NCBI GenBank assembly: GCA_003712055.1
Contig: RHLJ01000007.1
Location: 1 to 64,000 of the forward strand
Length of the DNA stretch: 64,000 bases
Reading direction: 5' to 3'
Source: Balneola sp.
GTDB lineage: Bacteria; Bacteroidota; Rhodothermia; Balneolales; Balneolaceae
Translations under genes and position numbers: made by a program
The notes under the pieces: generated by a model
Told to the model about the DNA's origin: nothing
Seen by the model: only the letters and a program-made list of their open reading frames with translations
The model's database searches: none
Shown: one piece after another, positions 1-8,699 of the stretch
Numbering within the stretch: the stretch's first letter is position 1
Layout: every line of letters begins with the position of its first letter

Positions 1-79
1 ACCCGTTCCCATCCCGAACACGGCCGTTAAGCCCTGCAGCGCCGATGGTACTGCTACGCGGTAGAGTAGGTCGCCGCCT
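1..79 (+). rRNA. rrf: 5S ribosomal RNA, 3' part
   Basis: The window opens inside a 5S rRNA. The conserved core CCCATCCCGAACACGG is followed by the loop-E/helix-IV segment GCGCCGATGGTACTG and the GTAGAGTAGGTCGCCGCC 3' arm. About the first 30-40 bases are missing, so the remainder of an rRNA operon should lie upstream. It is the last gene of that operon because a strong terminator follows within about 10 bases. Confidence 0.93.
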
Positions 80-90
80 CTCCCCCTTTA

Positions 91-125
91 AAAAACCCCT
101 TCCCCACAAAGAAGGGGTTTTTTTA
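91..125 (+). terminator. Rho-independent terminator of the rRNA operon
   Basis: A perfect 12-bp stem (AAAAACCCCTTC at 91-102 pairing with GAAGGGGTTTTT at 111-122) encloses an 8-base loop and is followed by a T run. It sits directly behind the 5S rRNA and ends the rRNA transcript before the next gene. Confidence 0.93.
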
Positions 126-250
126 TTGCCATTATTCTCACAATCTTTTTATTATAAATCGTTTTAAAAATCAGCAACAGCTACAAACTAGAAAAAGTTA
201 TATGGTATAAGTGCTACAATCGTTCAATAAAAGAGTGTAGTTAAACACTT

Positions 251-2575
251 ATGTATTCTATCAAAAAGCTGATTTTATTATCCCTTTTCTTTCCAGTCAC
301 AATATATGCCCAAGATATAGGAAGCTGGAATATTTATACCTCAACAAGAACGGTTACCTCGGTTTCTGCTGATGAAAATGCAAATATCTGGATTTCATCA
401 ACAGGGGGAGTCGAACACTACAACTCAGGAGACAAGCAAAGAACACTAACAACATTAGACGGATTGTCTAGGTTGGATGGGCAAACTGCGATTTACGATA
501 CAAATACATCAAAATTTTTTGTTGGCTATGTGGATGGTAGTATTGATGTAATTGATACAGATTCGTACGAAATAACCAATATTGGAGATATCGAACGGTT
601 TCCAAATTTTACAGAAAAAGGGATTAATGACTTCGCATTGTATGAGAATGAACTATATGTAGCAACAGATTTCGGAATCGTAGTTTTCGACATTGTTGGA
701 GAGTTTGTTACTAATAGCTTTAACTCATTGGGGAGCTTATCAAGAGGAATTTCAGTGGCAGATATAGAGGTAAAAAATGATTCCATTTATTGTGCAACTG
801 CGGAAGGTGTAGCAATTGGAGCTCTGGATGATGAATTAACAGTATCTACCAATTGGATCAGCTATGACGAAAGTAATGGCTTTGTTACAGATATTGTAAC
901 TGCAATCGGAGTTCAAGGTTCAAGAATTTATGCCTCCACAGGATCTGAGAATTATTTATTCGAATCAGGTAGTTGGAACACAAATGTACAATTTGGAAGC
1001 CGAATTATATCTGATTATCTATTTCTGGATAGCTTTTTTATAGCCTCTTCGGAGCAGACTATTTTCTACGGAATAGATTTAAATTCACTTAACCAGGAAA
1101 CCGTCGAAACAAATGTTAATTCGGTATTCTTCGAACCCACGAGTGATAATATTTATTTCGGAACCTTCGATAGAGGATCTGGGATATTTAATATTTCTGA
1201 CGAACAAACTCAGTTCCTTACCCCCGATGGGCCTTATCAGAACTTTTTCTCTGCGTTAAATTTTGATGGAGAAATTTTGATAGCTGCTTCTACAAATGAA
1301 AGCGCAAGAAACTCAGCTATCGATAATGGCAAGGGGTATTATATTTTTGAAAATAATGAATGGGTAAATGTGAATTCACAGAATAATACTTCATTAGGTG
1401 CTTTAGGCTATAAACAAGCATTTACGTCAACCATCACAGATGAATACTATTATTTCGGAGCATGGGGTCGTGGAGTTGCTCGTCACGCTAAAAACTCAGG
1501 AGAAGTAAGAGTATTTGATGAGACCAATTCTACGATAAGAGGCTGGGAAGATGATGATCCACTATTTCCAGTGATTTCAGGACTAGCCACAGATACCAAT
1601 GATGATGTTTGGTTAGTAAGCCGTTATGGGACAAACCCACTATACTATCAAAGTCCGGGCGATGATGATTGGGTTGCCTTCCCTAAAGTTTCAGGACTAA
1701 ATAGTCAGGATGAATACGTTGGTTTATTTATTGATTCATTCAATCAGAAATGGATCACTCTGCAAAATAGTACTGTAGACGGAACAGGGTTATTGGTAAT
1801 AGATACAGGTAACCCTTCAGATGCAAGCGATGATATTGGGGTCAAACTTATTTCGGGAGAGAGTTCAGGTAATCTTCCTGATGAGCAGGTTAATGCAATC
1901 ATTCAGGATAAAAACGAAGAAGTCTGGATTGGCACAGGAAGAGGGATAGCGCGATTTATATTCCCACAATTTATAACACAAACCTCAAATCCATCTGAAA
2001 GAAATGCTCAGTGGTTGATTAATGAAGATACTTCGGCAGTATCAAGATTTTTATTGAGAGATGTAAACGTGTCTGCTATGGCCGTTAATGGAGCGAATGA
2101 AAAATGGATAGGAAGTACAAACCAGGGAATATGGGTACTCAATGCAGAAGGTAGCAGAATCGAAAAAAGATTTACAGCAGAAAATAGCCCTTTGATTTCG
2201 AATAATATTATCTCGATTGCTGTCAATGATATTACGGGAGAAGTATTTATAGCTACTGATCTAGGCCTTGTAAGCTACCAAGACGTTTCGCAAGGGGCTT
2301 TTAGCAGTATGAAAGAGTTAAAAGTATTTCCTAATCCTTTTACATATAGTCGTCATGATCAAATTATAATTGAGGGATTAGTAGATGATACATTAGTTAG
2401 AGTTTTGGGAGTAGATGGTACTGTTGTAGCTTCGTTTAATACATCCGGAGGAAGAGTAAGTTGGAATGGTCTTGATAATAGTGGGAACCAGTTGGGTACA
2501 GGAGTTTATTTCGTTGTTTCAACCGACAATAGTGGTAGTGAGAAAGGGATTGGAAAAGTAGTCATTATAAAATGA
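251..2575 (+). CDS. PorZ-like beta-propeller protein with T9SS C-terminal domain
   Basis: The 774-residue product begins with a Sec signal peptide (about residues 1-20, ending IYA-QD). It continues with an opening segment (GSWNIYTSTRTVTSV.. ISSTGGVEHY) typical of the two-component-regulator propeller repeats found in PorZ. Further propeller-like repeats (DVWLVSRYG, EVWIGTGRGIARF, EKWIGSTNQGIWVL) run to about residue 685. The last ~85 residues are a sorting domain (KVFPNPF .. NQLGTGVYFVV .. KVVIIK). Length and architecture match PorZ, a component of the T9SS attachment complex, although a generic propeller/T9SS cargo protein is possible. The next gene, a glycosyltransferase, starts one base after the stop, so the two are probably co-transcribed. 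Confidence 0.72.
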   Translation: MYSIKKLILLSLFFPVTIYAQDIGSWNIYTSTRTVTSVSADENANIWISSTGGVEHYNSGDKQRTLTTLDGLSRLDGQTAIYDTNTSKFFVGYVDGSIDVIDTDSYEITNIGDIERFPNFTEKGINDFALYENELYVATDFGIVVFDIVGEFVTNSFNSLGSLSRGISVADIEVKNDSIYCATAEGVAIGALDDELTVSTNWISYDESNGFVTDIVTAIGVQGSRIYASTGSENYLFESGSWNTNVQFGSRIISDYLFLDSFFIASSEQTIFYGIDLNSLNQETVETNVNSVFFEPTSDNIYFGTFDRGSGIFNISDEQTQFLTPDGPYQNFFSALNFDGEILIAASTNESARNSAIDNGKGYYIFENNEWVNVNSQNNTSLGALGYKQAFTSTITDEYYYFGAWGRGVARHAKNSGEVRVFDETNSTIRGWEDDDPLFPVISGLATDTNDDVWLVSRYGTNPLYYQSPGDDDWVAFPKVSGLNSQDEYVGLFIDSFNQKWITLQNSTVDGTGLLVIDTGNPSDASDDIGVKLISGESSGNLPDEQVNAIIQDKNEEVWIGTGRGIARFIFPQFITQTSNPSERNAQWLINEDTSAVSRFLLRDVNVSAMAVNGANEKWIGSTNQGIWVLNAEGSRIEKRFTAENSPLISNNIISIAVNDITGEVFIATDLGLVSYQDVSQGAFSSMKELKVFPNPFTYSRHDQIIIEGLVDDTLVRVLGVDGTVVASFNTSGGRVSWNGLDNSGNQLGTGVYFVVSTDNSGSEKGIGKVVIIK

Positions 2576-2576
2576 T

Positions 2577-3221
2577 ATGGATCTAACCGTTGTCATAGTC
2601 AACTTTCAAACACCGGACCTGGTTAAGACAGCAATCGATTCCTTCAAGAAATTCTATCCTGATGTACCACTACTAATCATTGAAAATGGGTCAAAAGATG
2701 AGTCTCCAGATGTTATTCGGCTATTAGCTGAAAGCTATAACGAGACAAAAGTCCTTTTTTTAGAAAAAAATATATACCATGGACCTGCAATGGATTTGGC
2801 TCTTAGTACGCATATCGATACCGAGTTTGGTTTTTTTCTGGACAGTGATACCGAGACCCTAAAGGAAGGCTTTTTGGAGGAAATGGTATCCCTAGCTGGC
2901 AATGATGACCAAAATTATGGAGTAGGAGAATTCAATCGGGTAAACAAAAGAGGATTCTCTGCTAAAGATGGAGTTTTAATTCTATGGACTCCTTATATGC
3001 TACTCAGGAAAGATATTTACAAGCAACTATCTCCATTTCACCATCACGGTCAACCTACGTTAGCTAATTTTACAGATGCTGAAAGTAAGGGATATAAACT
3101 AGTAGAATTTCCTGTTTCTGAATATATAGATCACAAGTGGAGAGGGACTGCTGATCGATTTGGATATGGATTAGGATGGAGAGGGAAATTAGATTACCTG
3201 CTTAACAAACTAGGGATGTGA
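2577..3221 (+). CDS. Glycosyltransferase family 2 protein
   Basis: This 214-residue protein has the GT-A opening strand LTVVIVNFQTPDLVKTAIDSF and a later DxD-type metal/nucleotide-sugar motif (DSDTET, about residue 89). That is the minimal family-2 glycosyltransferase fold with no membrane segments. The donor and acceptor cannot be read from sequence. It lies one base downstream of the PorZ-like gene, and its TGA overlaps the ATG of the next glycosyltransferase (TGATG), so the three genes form an operon probably devoted to surface glycan assembly. Confidence 0.82.
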   Translation: MDLTVVIVNFQTPDLVKTAIDSFKKFYPDVPLLIIENGSKDESPDVIRLLAESYNETKVLFLEKNIYHGPAMDLALSTHIDTEFGFFLDSDTETLKEGFLEEMVSLAGNDDQNYGVGEFNRVNKRGFSAKDGVLILWTPYMLLRKDIYKQLSPFHHHGQPTLANFTDAESKGYKLVEFPVSEYIDHKWRGTADRFGYGLGWRGKLDYLLNKLGM

Positions 3222-5293
3222 TGCGGGAAACCCAATCTCCTGATATTACCATAGTTGTAGTCAACTATAAGGTGAAGGAATATATACTTAACCTTCTGAG
3301 CTCAATAAACAAAGCTCAGGGAAAATTAGTACTTCAAATAATTGTCGTTGATAACAACTCTCAGGACGATTCAATTGAGTTTTTGCAATCCCGCTTTCCT
3401 GATGTTACCTACATATCAAATACCGAAAATCTGGGTTTTGGAAAAGCCAATAACCAGGCCATAGAAGTAGCAGAGGGAAAATATGCGCTCATCATTAACC
3501 CGGATACACTAGTAAGTGAAGACACGCTTTCAGAATTAATAAAGCATATGGAAGCGAATCCGGATTGTGGAGCAGCGGGCTGTAAAATTCTCAACCCCGA
3601 TGGCAGCTTTGCTCCGGAGTCAAAAAGATCGGTTCCTACCATTTGGTCATCATTTACTAAAGTAACAGGATTAAGTACCCTGTTTCCGAAAAGTAAATTT
3701 TTTAGCGAGTACTACCTTGACTGGCTTGATGAAAATGAAAAGTCAAAAGTTCCGGTTCTTTCCGGGTCTTTTATGTTTTGGAGGACTGAATTACTTAAAG
3801 AGCTAGGAGGTTTTGACGAACGCTTTTTTATGTATGGAGAAGACATAGATTTGTGCTATCGGGTTCAGGATACAGAGTATCATATCGATTATCTGCCAAC
3901 AACCTCCATCATCCACTATAAAGGAGAGAGCACCAAAAAAGGAGATTTAAAATATACCTGGATCTTCAACAAGGCTCTTTACCAGTTTTTTGACAAGCAT
4001 CACAGTTCAAACTATAGTTTTCTCTTTAAGGTATTTATTTATTCTTCAATCTGGGTGAGAGGGATTTTATCACTTATTACTTCGAATCTGAAAGGCATTG
4101 GATACATTGCCTCCGATCTGCTCCTTTTTAATATATCTATAGTTCTTGGTTTCTTGATTCGATTTGAGTTTAGTTATGAGGTAGTTTCGAATCTTCAGAA
4201 TCTCCAATTTCTATGGATTAATGTTCTGGCTTCATTTATTTATGTGATTCTAGGGGCATTTTTAGATCTATTCCGTTCTAACAAAGAATCTATTTCCAAC
4301 CAGATTAAAGCAATTGGGGCTTCATACGCGGGGGTTGCGCTGGTTACTTTTTTTGTAAGAGAATATGCTTTTTCGAGGTTGGCACTTATTTATGGTCTCG
4401 CTAGTGCTTTAATTCTGATGCTAGTTGTAAAAGTAATTCAGATCAATAAGTCTAAATCAGATACAAAAGTAACAGGTAAGCTCAAACGATTAAAAGTACT
4501 AATTGTAGGAAACGAAGAAGAGACTTCTGAAATCAGAACTAAAATTCATTCCAGACCTGATTGGAATTATGAGGTAATTGGGAGAATATCACCAACCGAG
4601 ACACAGTCCGGTGCGCTGGGTACAGTATCTCAATTAAAGGATTTGATAAGAGCTTACCAGGTAGACCAGGTCTTTTTTGCACTTAAATCGATAAGCTATA
4701 AAGAAATGCTTCTCCAAATATCAGATTTGCAAAATGAGAAAGTAGTGTTCAAGCTGGTACCCGACTCTATGGACTTTATCCTTGGTAAATCAAATGTTGA
4801 GTATCTGGAGTCAATACCACTGGTTCAGGTTCAATTCGATTATTCAAAAACAATCAATCAGCTTTTAAAGAGGTTGTTTGATATCGTGTTCTCAGCACCA
4901 CTATTAGTTGTACTTCTGCTATTAACCCTTCCTTCCTTGTTATTCACAAGTTCCAAAAAGATCAAAGCTGGTTCGCTTACTTTCTATGAAAACCCTCAGA
5001 AAAATAAGTGGAAGAATAGAGTTCGGTTACTTTGGTTCGTTTTTACAGGTAGAATGAGCTTTGTAGGAAATGCGGTTTATTCAACAAGAAGCACGAGGCT
5101 AAAGCCTGGTTTTACGGGAAATGTCCAGATGAACAAACCACGTATCCAAACTACTTCGGACGAAGAGAACTATGAGCTCTATTATTTGCAGAATTATTCT
5201 ATTTGGATGGATATAGATATACTTATGAAGATGATTTTTTCCACCCATCAATTTGCTGACGATTTAGAGGCGGCAGCAAAAGAAGGTGCTTAA
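3221..5293 (+). CDS. GT2 glycosyltransferase fused to a degenerate polyprenyl sugar-phosphate transferase region
   Basis: This is a fusion protein of about 690 residues. Residues ~7-285 are a GT2 domain of the rhamnosyltransferase type (ITIVVVNYKV, VVDNNSQDDS, NPDT, GGFDERFFMYGEDIDLCYR). Residues ~290-410 hold several membrane helices, and ~425-540 a Rossmann-like CoA-binding_3-type domain. The C-terminal ~130 residues resemble the bacterial sugar transferase domain (LLKRLFDIVFSAPLL, GRMSFVGN, LKPGFTGNVQ, YYLQNYSIWMDIDIL) but lack the KFRTM block and the DE(I/L)PQL motif. The intact homologue at 6514-7923 has both. The ATG at 3221 is preferred to the GTG at 3218 because it forms a TGATG junction with the previous gene. 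Confidence 0.8.
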   Translation: MRETQSPDITIVVVNYKVKEYILNLLSSINKAQGKLVLQIIVVDNNSQDDSIEFLQSRFPDVTYISNTENLGFGKANNQAIEVAEGKYALIINPDTLVSEDTLSELIKHMEANPDCGAAGCKILNPDGSFAPESKRSVPTIWSSFTKVTGLSTLFPKSKFFSEYYLDWLDENEKSKVPVLSGSFMFWRTELLKELGGFDERFFMYGEDIDLCYRVQDTEYHIDYLPTTSIIHYKGESTKKGDLKYTWIFNKALYQFFDKHHSSNYSFLFKVFIYSSIWVRGILSLITSNLKGIGYIASDLLLFNISIVLGFLIRFEFSYEVVSNLQNLQFLWINVLASFIYVILGAFLDLFRSNKESISNQIKAIGASYAGVALVTFFVREYAFSRLALIYGLASALILMLVVKVIQINKSKSDTKVTGKLKRLKVLIVGNEEETSEIRTKIHSRPDWNYEVIGRISPTETQSGALGTVSQLKDLIRAYQVDQVFFALKSISYKEMLLQISDLQNEKVVFKLVPDSMDFILGKSNVEYLESIPLVQVQFDYSKTINQLLKRLFDIVFSAPLLVVLLLLTLPSLLFTSSKKIKAGSLTFYENPQKNKWKNRVRLLWFVFTGRMSFVGNAVYSTRSTRLKPGFTGNVQMNKPRIQTTSDEENYELYYLQNYSIWMDIDILMKMIFSTHQFADDLEAAAKEGA

Positions 5294-6417
5294 ATCCGTT
5301 CATCCACCTGTTGAGCCATTTTAGGATACCATTCCCCGAAGGTGTCATTAGCAATATGGACTCTGATCTCATTCATTAGCCACAAATAGAAGGTAAGATT
5401 GTGAACAGAGGCCAAAGCTAACCCAAATATTTCATTGGCTTTTAAAAGATGGTGAATATATGCCATCGAATATGTATTGCATAAATCTGATGGAAAGTCG
5501 GGGTCCAATAATTCATGATGATCTTTCCACTTGGAATTTCGAAGATTAACTTTGCCAAATCGAGTGAAAATCATTCCATTGCGGGCATTCCGGGTAGGCA
5601 TAACACAATCAAACATATCAATGCCTCGGGCAACAGATTCGATTAAGTTAGCTGGAGTTCCTACCCCCATTAAATACCTCGGTTTATTTTCGGGTAGGTA
5701 ATCGGTATTTAAGTCGGTCATTTCGTACATAAGCGGAATAGGTTCTCCTACGCTTAACCCTCCAATAGCTATCCCCTCAAAATCCTGATCGACCATAAAC
5801 TTGGAAGATTCAATACGAAGATCTTTATAGGTGCCACCTTGAATAATTCCGAACTGAAATTGTTTATGACCATATAGCTCTGTGGTATCAAGAAATTGTT
5901 TTCGTCCTCTTTTTGCCCAACGGTGAGTTAATTCCATGGAATTCTTGGCATATTCATAACTACTGGGATAAGGCGGGCACTCATCTAGCAACATCATGAT
6001 ATCAGAACCCAATATTCGCTGTATGTCAACTACATTTTCGGGAGTAAAGAGGTGCTTTGAGCCATCAATATGACTTTTAAAGAAAGCACCTTCCTCTTCT
6101 AGTTTTCGATTCTGAGACAAAGAAAAAATCTGATAGCCACCAGAATCGGTTAGGATAGGTCGATCCCAATTAATGAACTTGTGTAATCCTCCTGCTTTAC
6201 TCATGATATTTACACCTGGCCTCAAGTAAAGGTGGTAGGTATTACCAAGTATGATCTGTGCTTTAATTTGATGGAGAAGTTGATGTTGAGATACGGCCTT
6301 TACAGTGCCCAGTGTTCCAACAGGCATGAATATGGGTGTTTCAATTTCACCATGATCAGTTTGCAGCTTTCCAAGACGAGCTTTGGTAGTAGAACAAGAA
6401 GCTAAATGCGTATACAA
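5290..6417 (-). CDS. tgt: Queuine/preQ1 tRNA-ribosyltransferase (Tgt)
   Basis: This 375-residue enzyme exchanges guanine 34 for a queuosine precursor in GUN-anticodon tRNAs. The family signatures are in order: LTDSGGYQIFSL with catalytic Asp91, FGIIQGG, GGLSVGE, MGVGTP and FDCVMPTRNARNG with the nucleophile Asp270. The zinc site is unusual: the CxCxxC segment reads DFPSDLC, so only Cys313 and the later His339 remain of the four ligands. The gene is convergent with the glycosyltransferase fusion (stops overlap by 4 bases) and divergent from the next sugar transferase gene. Confidence 0.95.
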   Translation of the reverse strand: MYTHLASCSTTKARLGKLQTDHGEIETPIFMPVGTLGTVKAVSQHQLLHQIKAQIILGNTYHLYLRPGVNIMSKAGGLHKFINWDRPILTDSGGYQIFSLSQNRKLEEEGAFFKSHIDGSKHLFTPENVVDIQRILGSDIMMLLDECPPYPSSYEYAKNSMELTHRWAKRGRKQFLDTTELYGHKQFQFGIIQGGTYKDLRIESSKFMVDQDFEGIAIGGLSVGEPIPLMYEMTDLNTDYLPENKPRYLMGVGTPANLIESVARGIDMFDCVMPTRNARNGMIFTRFGKVNLRNSKWKDHHELLDPDFPSDLCNTYSMAYIHHLLKANEIFGLALASVHNLTFYLWLMNEIRVHIANDTFGEWYPKMAQQVDERI

Positions 6418-6465
6418 TAGAAGATTATAAGTGATTACAAAGTTATGCCGCGTGTATAAAAATGC

Positions 6466-6475
6466 TTATTTTCGG
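6466..6475 (+). promoter_or_regulatory. Candidate -10-like box (TTATTTTCGG)
   Basis: The box lies 38 bases upstream of the TTG start of the polyprenyl sugar transferase, in the gap divergent from tgt. It resembles the boxes upstream of accA and the gene at 39275. No clear -35 element is visible, so the call rests on recurrence only. Confidence 0.3.
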
Positions 6476-6513
6476 CGACTAATAAAGTAAGCAAACCATG
6501 GAATTAATTTCAT

Positions 6514-7923
6514 TTGAGTAAGCTAAAAAGATATCGTGAGGTAATATTTACCAGCTTGATGGATTTTCTGATAGTCTTGGCAAGTTGGTTCATTTTCCAC
6601 ATTTTCTTTACAGAAAGTATTGATATGTACCTGAGACATTTCAATATAGATCTCGTAACTGCAGGCGTATCTGTATGTTCATATTGGATTTTGGTTTTTG
6701 TGGTATCCGGGCTTTATAAGAAATTGTACCTGGTTTCCAGATTGGATGAGTTTTTTAAAGTATTTAAATCCACTTCTGTAGGTGCTCTGATACTCTATTT
6801 TATCTGGGATTTTGGTGATTCAGCCTCCTTTTCAGTAGATCGGAATCTCATCTTTTTTTATTGGGTATTCGTTTTTGGTTTTACGGCTATAAATCGATTT
6901 ATAATCCGTACAGTGCAAAGAGTATATGCGCAAAGAGGAAGAGGTCTTCACAGAACCATTATTGTAGGTACCGGGAGACATGCTAAAGTTGCATATGATG
7001 ATCTAATGCGTAATAAAACACTGGGTATGGAGGTGTTAGGATACATCCAGGTTAATGGAAAGTCAGTAGATCCCGAATCTGGAATTCAAAAAGAAGAAGT
7101 GATCGGGCATCTTGAGAATATTTCTAAGATCATTGAATCCCGACAGATACAGGATATCCTTGTTGCTGTTGAGCCGGAAAGGAAAAGAGATTTAGTACAG
7201 GTAATCTCACAGGTGGATCATCCCGATGTAACACTCAAACTCCTACCAGATTTCTATCAACTCGTAAGTGGTTTAAACAAGACCAACCAGATTTTTGGAA
7301 TGCCCTTGATTGAAATTTCTCCCGAACCAATGCCACTTTGGGAGAAGGCAATTAAGAGATTGTTGGATGTCACAGTTTCTGTGGTGGTACTTACTCTCGC
7401 GATTCCTTTTTGGGGTATTATTGCACTTTTGATAAAAATGGATTCTTCAGGGCCGGTAATCTATCATCAAAAAAGAGTGGGGAGAAGGGGGCGGCCATTT
7501 ACGATTTTTAAGTTTAGAACCATGTACCAGGATGCCGAATCTAAAACCGGTCCAACATGGGCAAAGGAAAATGATCCTAGGGTAACAAGAGTTGGTTATT
7601 GGTTAAGGAAATTGAGACTTGATGAAATTCCTCAGCTTTGGAATGTATTAAGAGGTACAATGAGTCTCGTTGGGCCTCGTCCCGAAAGGCCACACTTTGT
7701 AGAACAATTCAAACATCAGATACCACTCTATACCCGAAGATTGAGAGTAAGACCGGGTATTACCGGCTGGGCACAAGTAAAATGGAAGTACGATTCCTCT
7801 CTCGATGATGTAAAAGAGAAAACTAAATACGATCTCTTTTATGTAGAGAACATTTCGTTAAAAATGGATATGAAAATTCTCATTATCACTGTTCTCACAA
7901 TGATTAAAGGCAAGGGGTTCTAA
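6514..7923 (+). CDS. Exopolysaccharide polyprenyl glycosylphosphotransferase (WcaJ/WbaP-like)
   Basis: This 469-residue membrane enzyme should transfer a sugar-1-phosphate from a UDP-sugar to undecaprenyl phosphate, the first step of capsule or exopolysaccharide repeat-unit synthesis. About four N-terminal helices (residues ~10-125) precede a CoA-binding_3-like Rossmann domain (~145-260) and the catalytic domain (~275-469). The catalytic domain has KRLLDVTVS, GPVIYHQKRVGRRGRPF, KFRTM, LDEIPQLWNVLRG, MSLVGPRPERP and RPGITGWAQV. All key motifs are intact, unlike in the fusion at 3221-5293. The start is TTG: the ATG at 6498 is out of frame and stops quickly. The next gene begins immediately after the stop. 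Confidence 0.92.
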   Translation: MSKLKRYREVIFTSLMDFLIVLASWFIFHIFFTESIDMYLRHFNIDLVTAGVSVCSYWILVFVVSGLYKKLYLVSRLDEFFKVFKSTSVGALILYFIWDFGDSASFSVDRNLIFFYWVFVFGFTAINRFIIRTVQRVYAQRGRGLHRTIIVGTGRHAKVAYDDLMRNKTLGMEVLGYIQVNGKSVDPESGIQKEEVIGHLENISKIIESRQIQDILVAVEPERKRDLVQVISQVDHPDVTLKLLPDFYQLVSGLNKTNQIFGMPLIEISPEPMPLWEKAIKRLLDVTVSVVVLTLAIPFWGIIALLIKMDSSGPVIYHQKRVGRRGRPFTIFKFRTMYQDAESKTGPTWAKENDPRVTRVGYWLRKLRLDEIPQLWNVLRGTMSLVGPRPERPHFVEQFKHQIPLYTRRLRVRPGITGWAQVKWKYDSSLDDVKEKTKYDLFYVENISLKMDMKILIITVLTMIKGKGF

Positions 7924-8652
7924 ATGGAGAATAAAGCCCTTGTTGTAATCCCAACGTACAATGAATCCGGTAATATAAAGCGGATGATAGACAGACTTAT
8001 GGGTCTGGATGAAGAAGTGGATGTACTGATTGTTGATGATGGTTCACCAGATAATACCGCTGACCTGGTTCGGGAGGCTCAGCAACAATATGCCGATAGA
8101 GTATTCCTGATTGAAAGAGAAGGAAAATTAGGGCTGGGAACAGCATACGTTGCTGGGTTTAAATATGCCTTGGAGAACGGATATGAATACGTTTGTGAGA
8201 TGGATGCAGACTTTTCTCATCCCCCTGAGGATGTGCCAAAACTGATTAGGGAAGTAAGGCATGGAAATGCAGATTTGGCAATCGGATCAAGATATGTTAA
8301 CGGCATTAGTATTGTAAACTGGCCATTAAGCCGATTAATACTTTCTTATGGGGCAAATATTTATGCTCGAACCATTACCGGCCTCCCGGTTTTTGATACT
8401 ACCGCTGGGTTTAAATGTATTCATCGTCGGGTTATTGAGAATATTACACTTGATAGGATTAAGTCGAACGGGTACGCATTTCAAATTGAACTTCATTTCA
8501 GGGCTTGGAAAGCAGGTTTTACACTAAAAGAGGTTTCCATCATTTTCAAGGAGAGAGAAGAAGGAGTCTCAAAAATGTCCAAAAGAATTGTAAGAGAGGC
8601 CATGTGGAGAGTTTGGGCATTAAAAGTACGCAGCATATTTGGAGCACTTTAG
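7924..8652 (+). CDS. Polyprenol-phosphate mannosyl/glucosyltransferase, DPM1-like GT2
   Basis: The 242-residue protein closely follows the dolichol/polyprenol-phosphate mannose synthase family: ALVVIPTYNESGNI, VLIVDDGSPDNTADLV, GLGTAYVAGFKYAL, CEMDADFSHPPEDVP (DxD), AIGSRYVNG and DTTAGFKCIHRRV. It lacks the C-terminal membrane domain of the ArnC/GtrB type, so it is a soluble or peripheral enzyme. Such enzymes charge a lipid carrier with a single sugar used by membrane glycosyltransferases or in protein glycosylation. It abuts the sugar transferase gene (stop at 7921-7923, ATG at 7924), so both are translated from one mRNA. Confidence 0.9.
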   Translation: MENKALVVIPTYNESGNIKRMIDRLMGLDEEVDVLIVDDGSPDNTADLVREAQQQYADRVFLIEREGKLGLGTAYVAGFKYALENGYEYVCEMDADFSHPPEDVPKLIREVRHGNADLAIGSRYVNGISIVNWPLSRLILSYGANIYARTITGLPVFDTTAGFKCIHRRVIENITLDRIKSNGYAFQIELHFRAWKAGFTLKEVSIIFKEREEGVSKMSKRIVREAMWRVWALKVRSIFGAL

Positions 8653-8665
8653 CCAATTAGTTCCT

Positions 8666-8677
8666 TATATTCTTTCG
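8666..8677 (+). promoter_or_regulatory. Candidate -10-like box upstream of accA (TATATTCTTTCG)
   Basis: This T-rich TATATT..TTCG box lies 22 bases before the accA ATG and is similar to TATATTTTCG before the gene at 39275. It may start a separate accA transcript inside the otherwise same-strand gene run. No -35 element is assigned. Confidence 0.33.
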
Positions 8678-8699
8678 CTTAAATTAACATAAGGCATCT

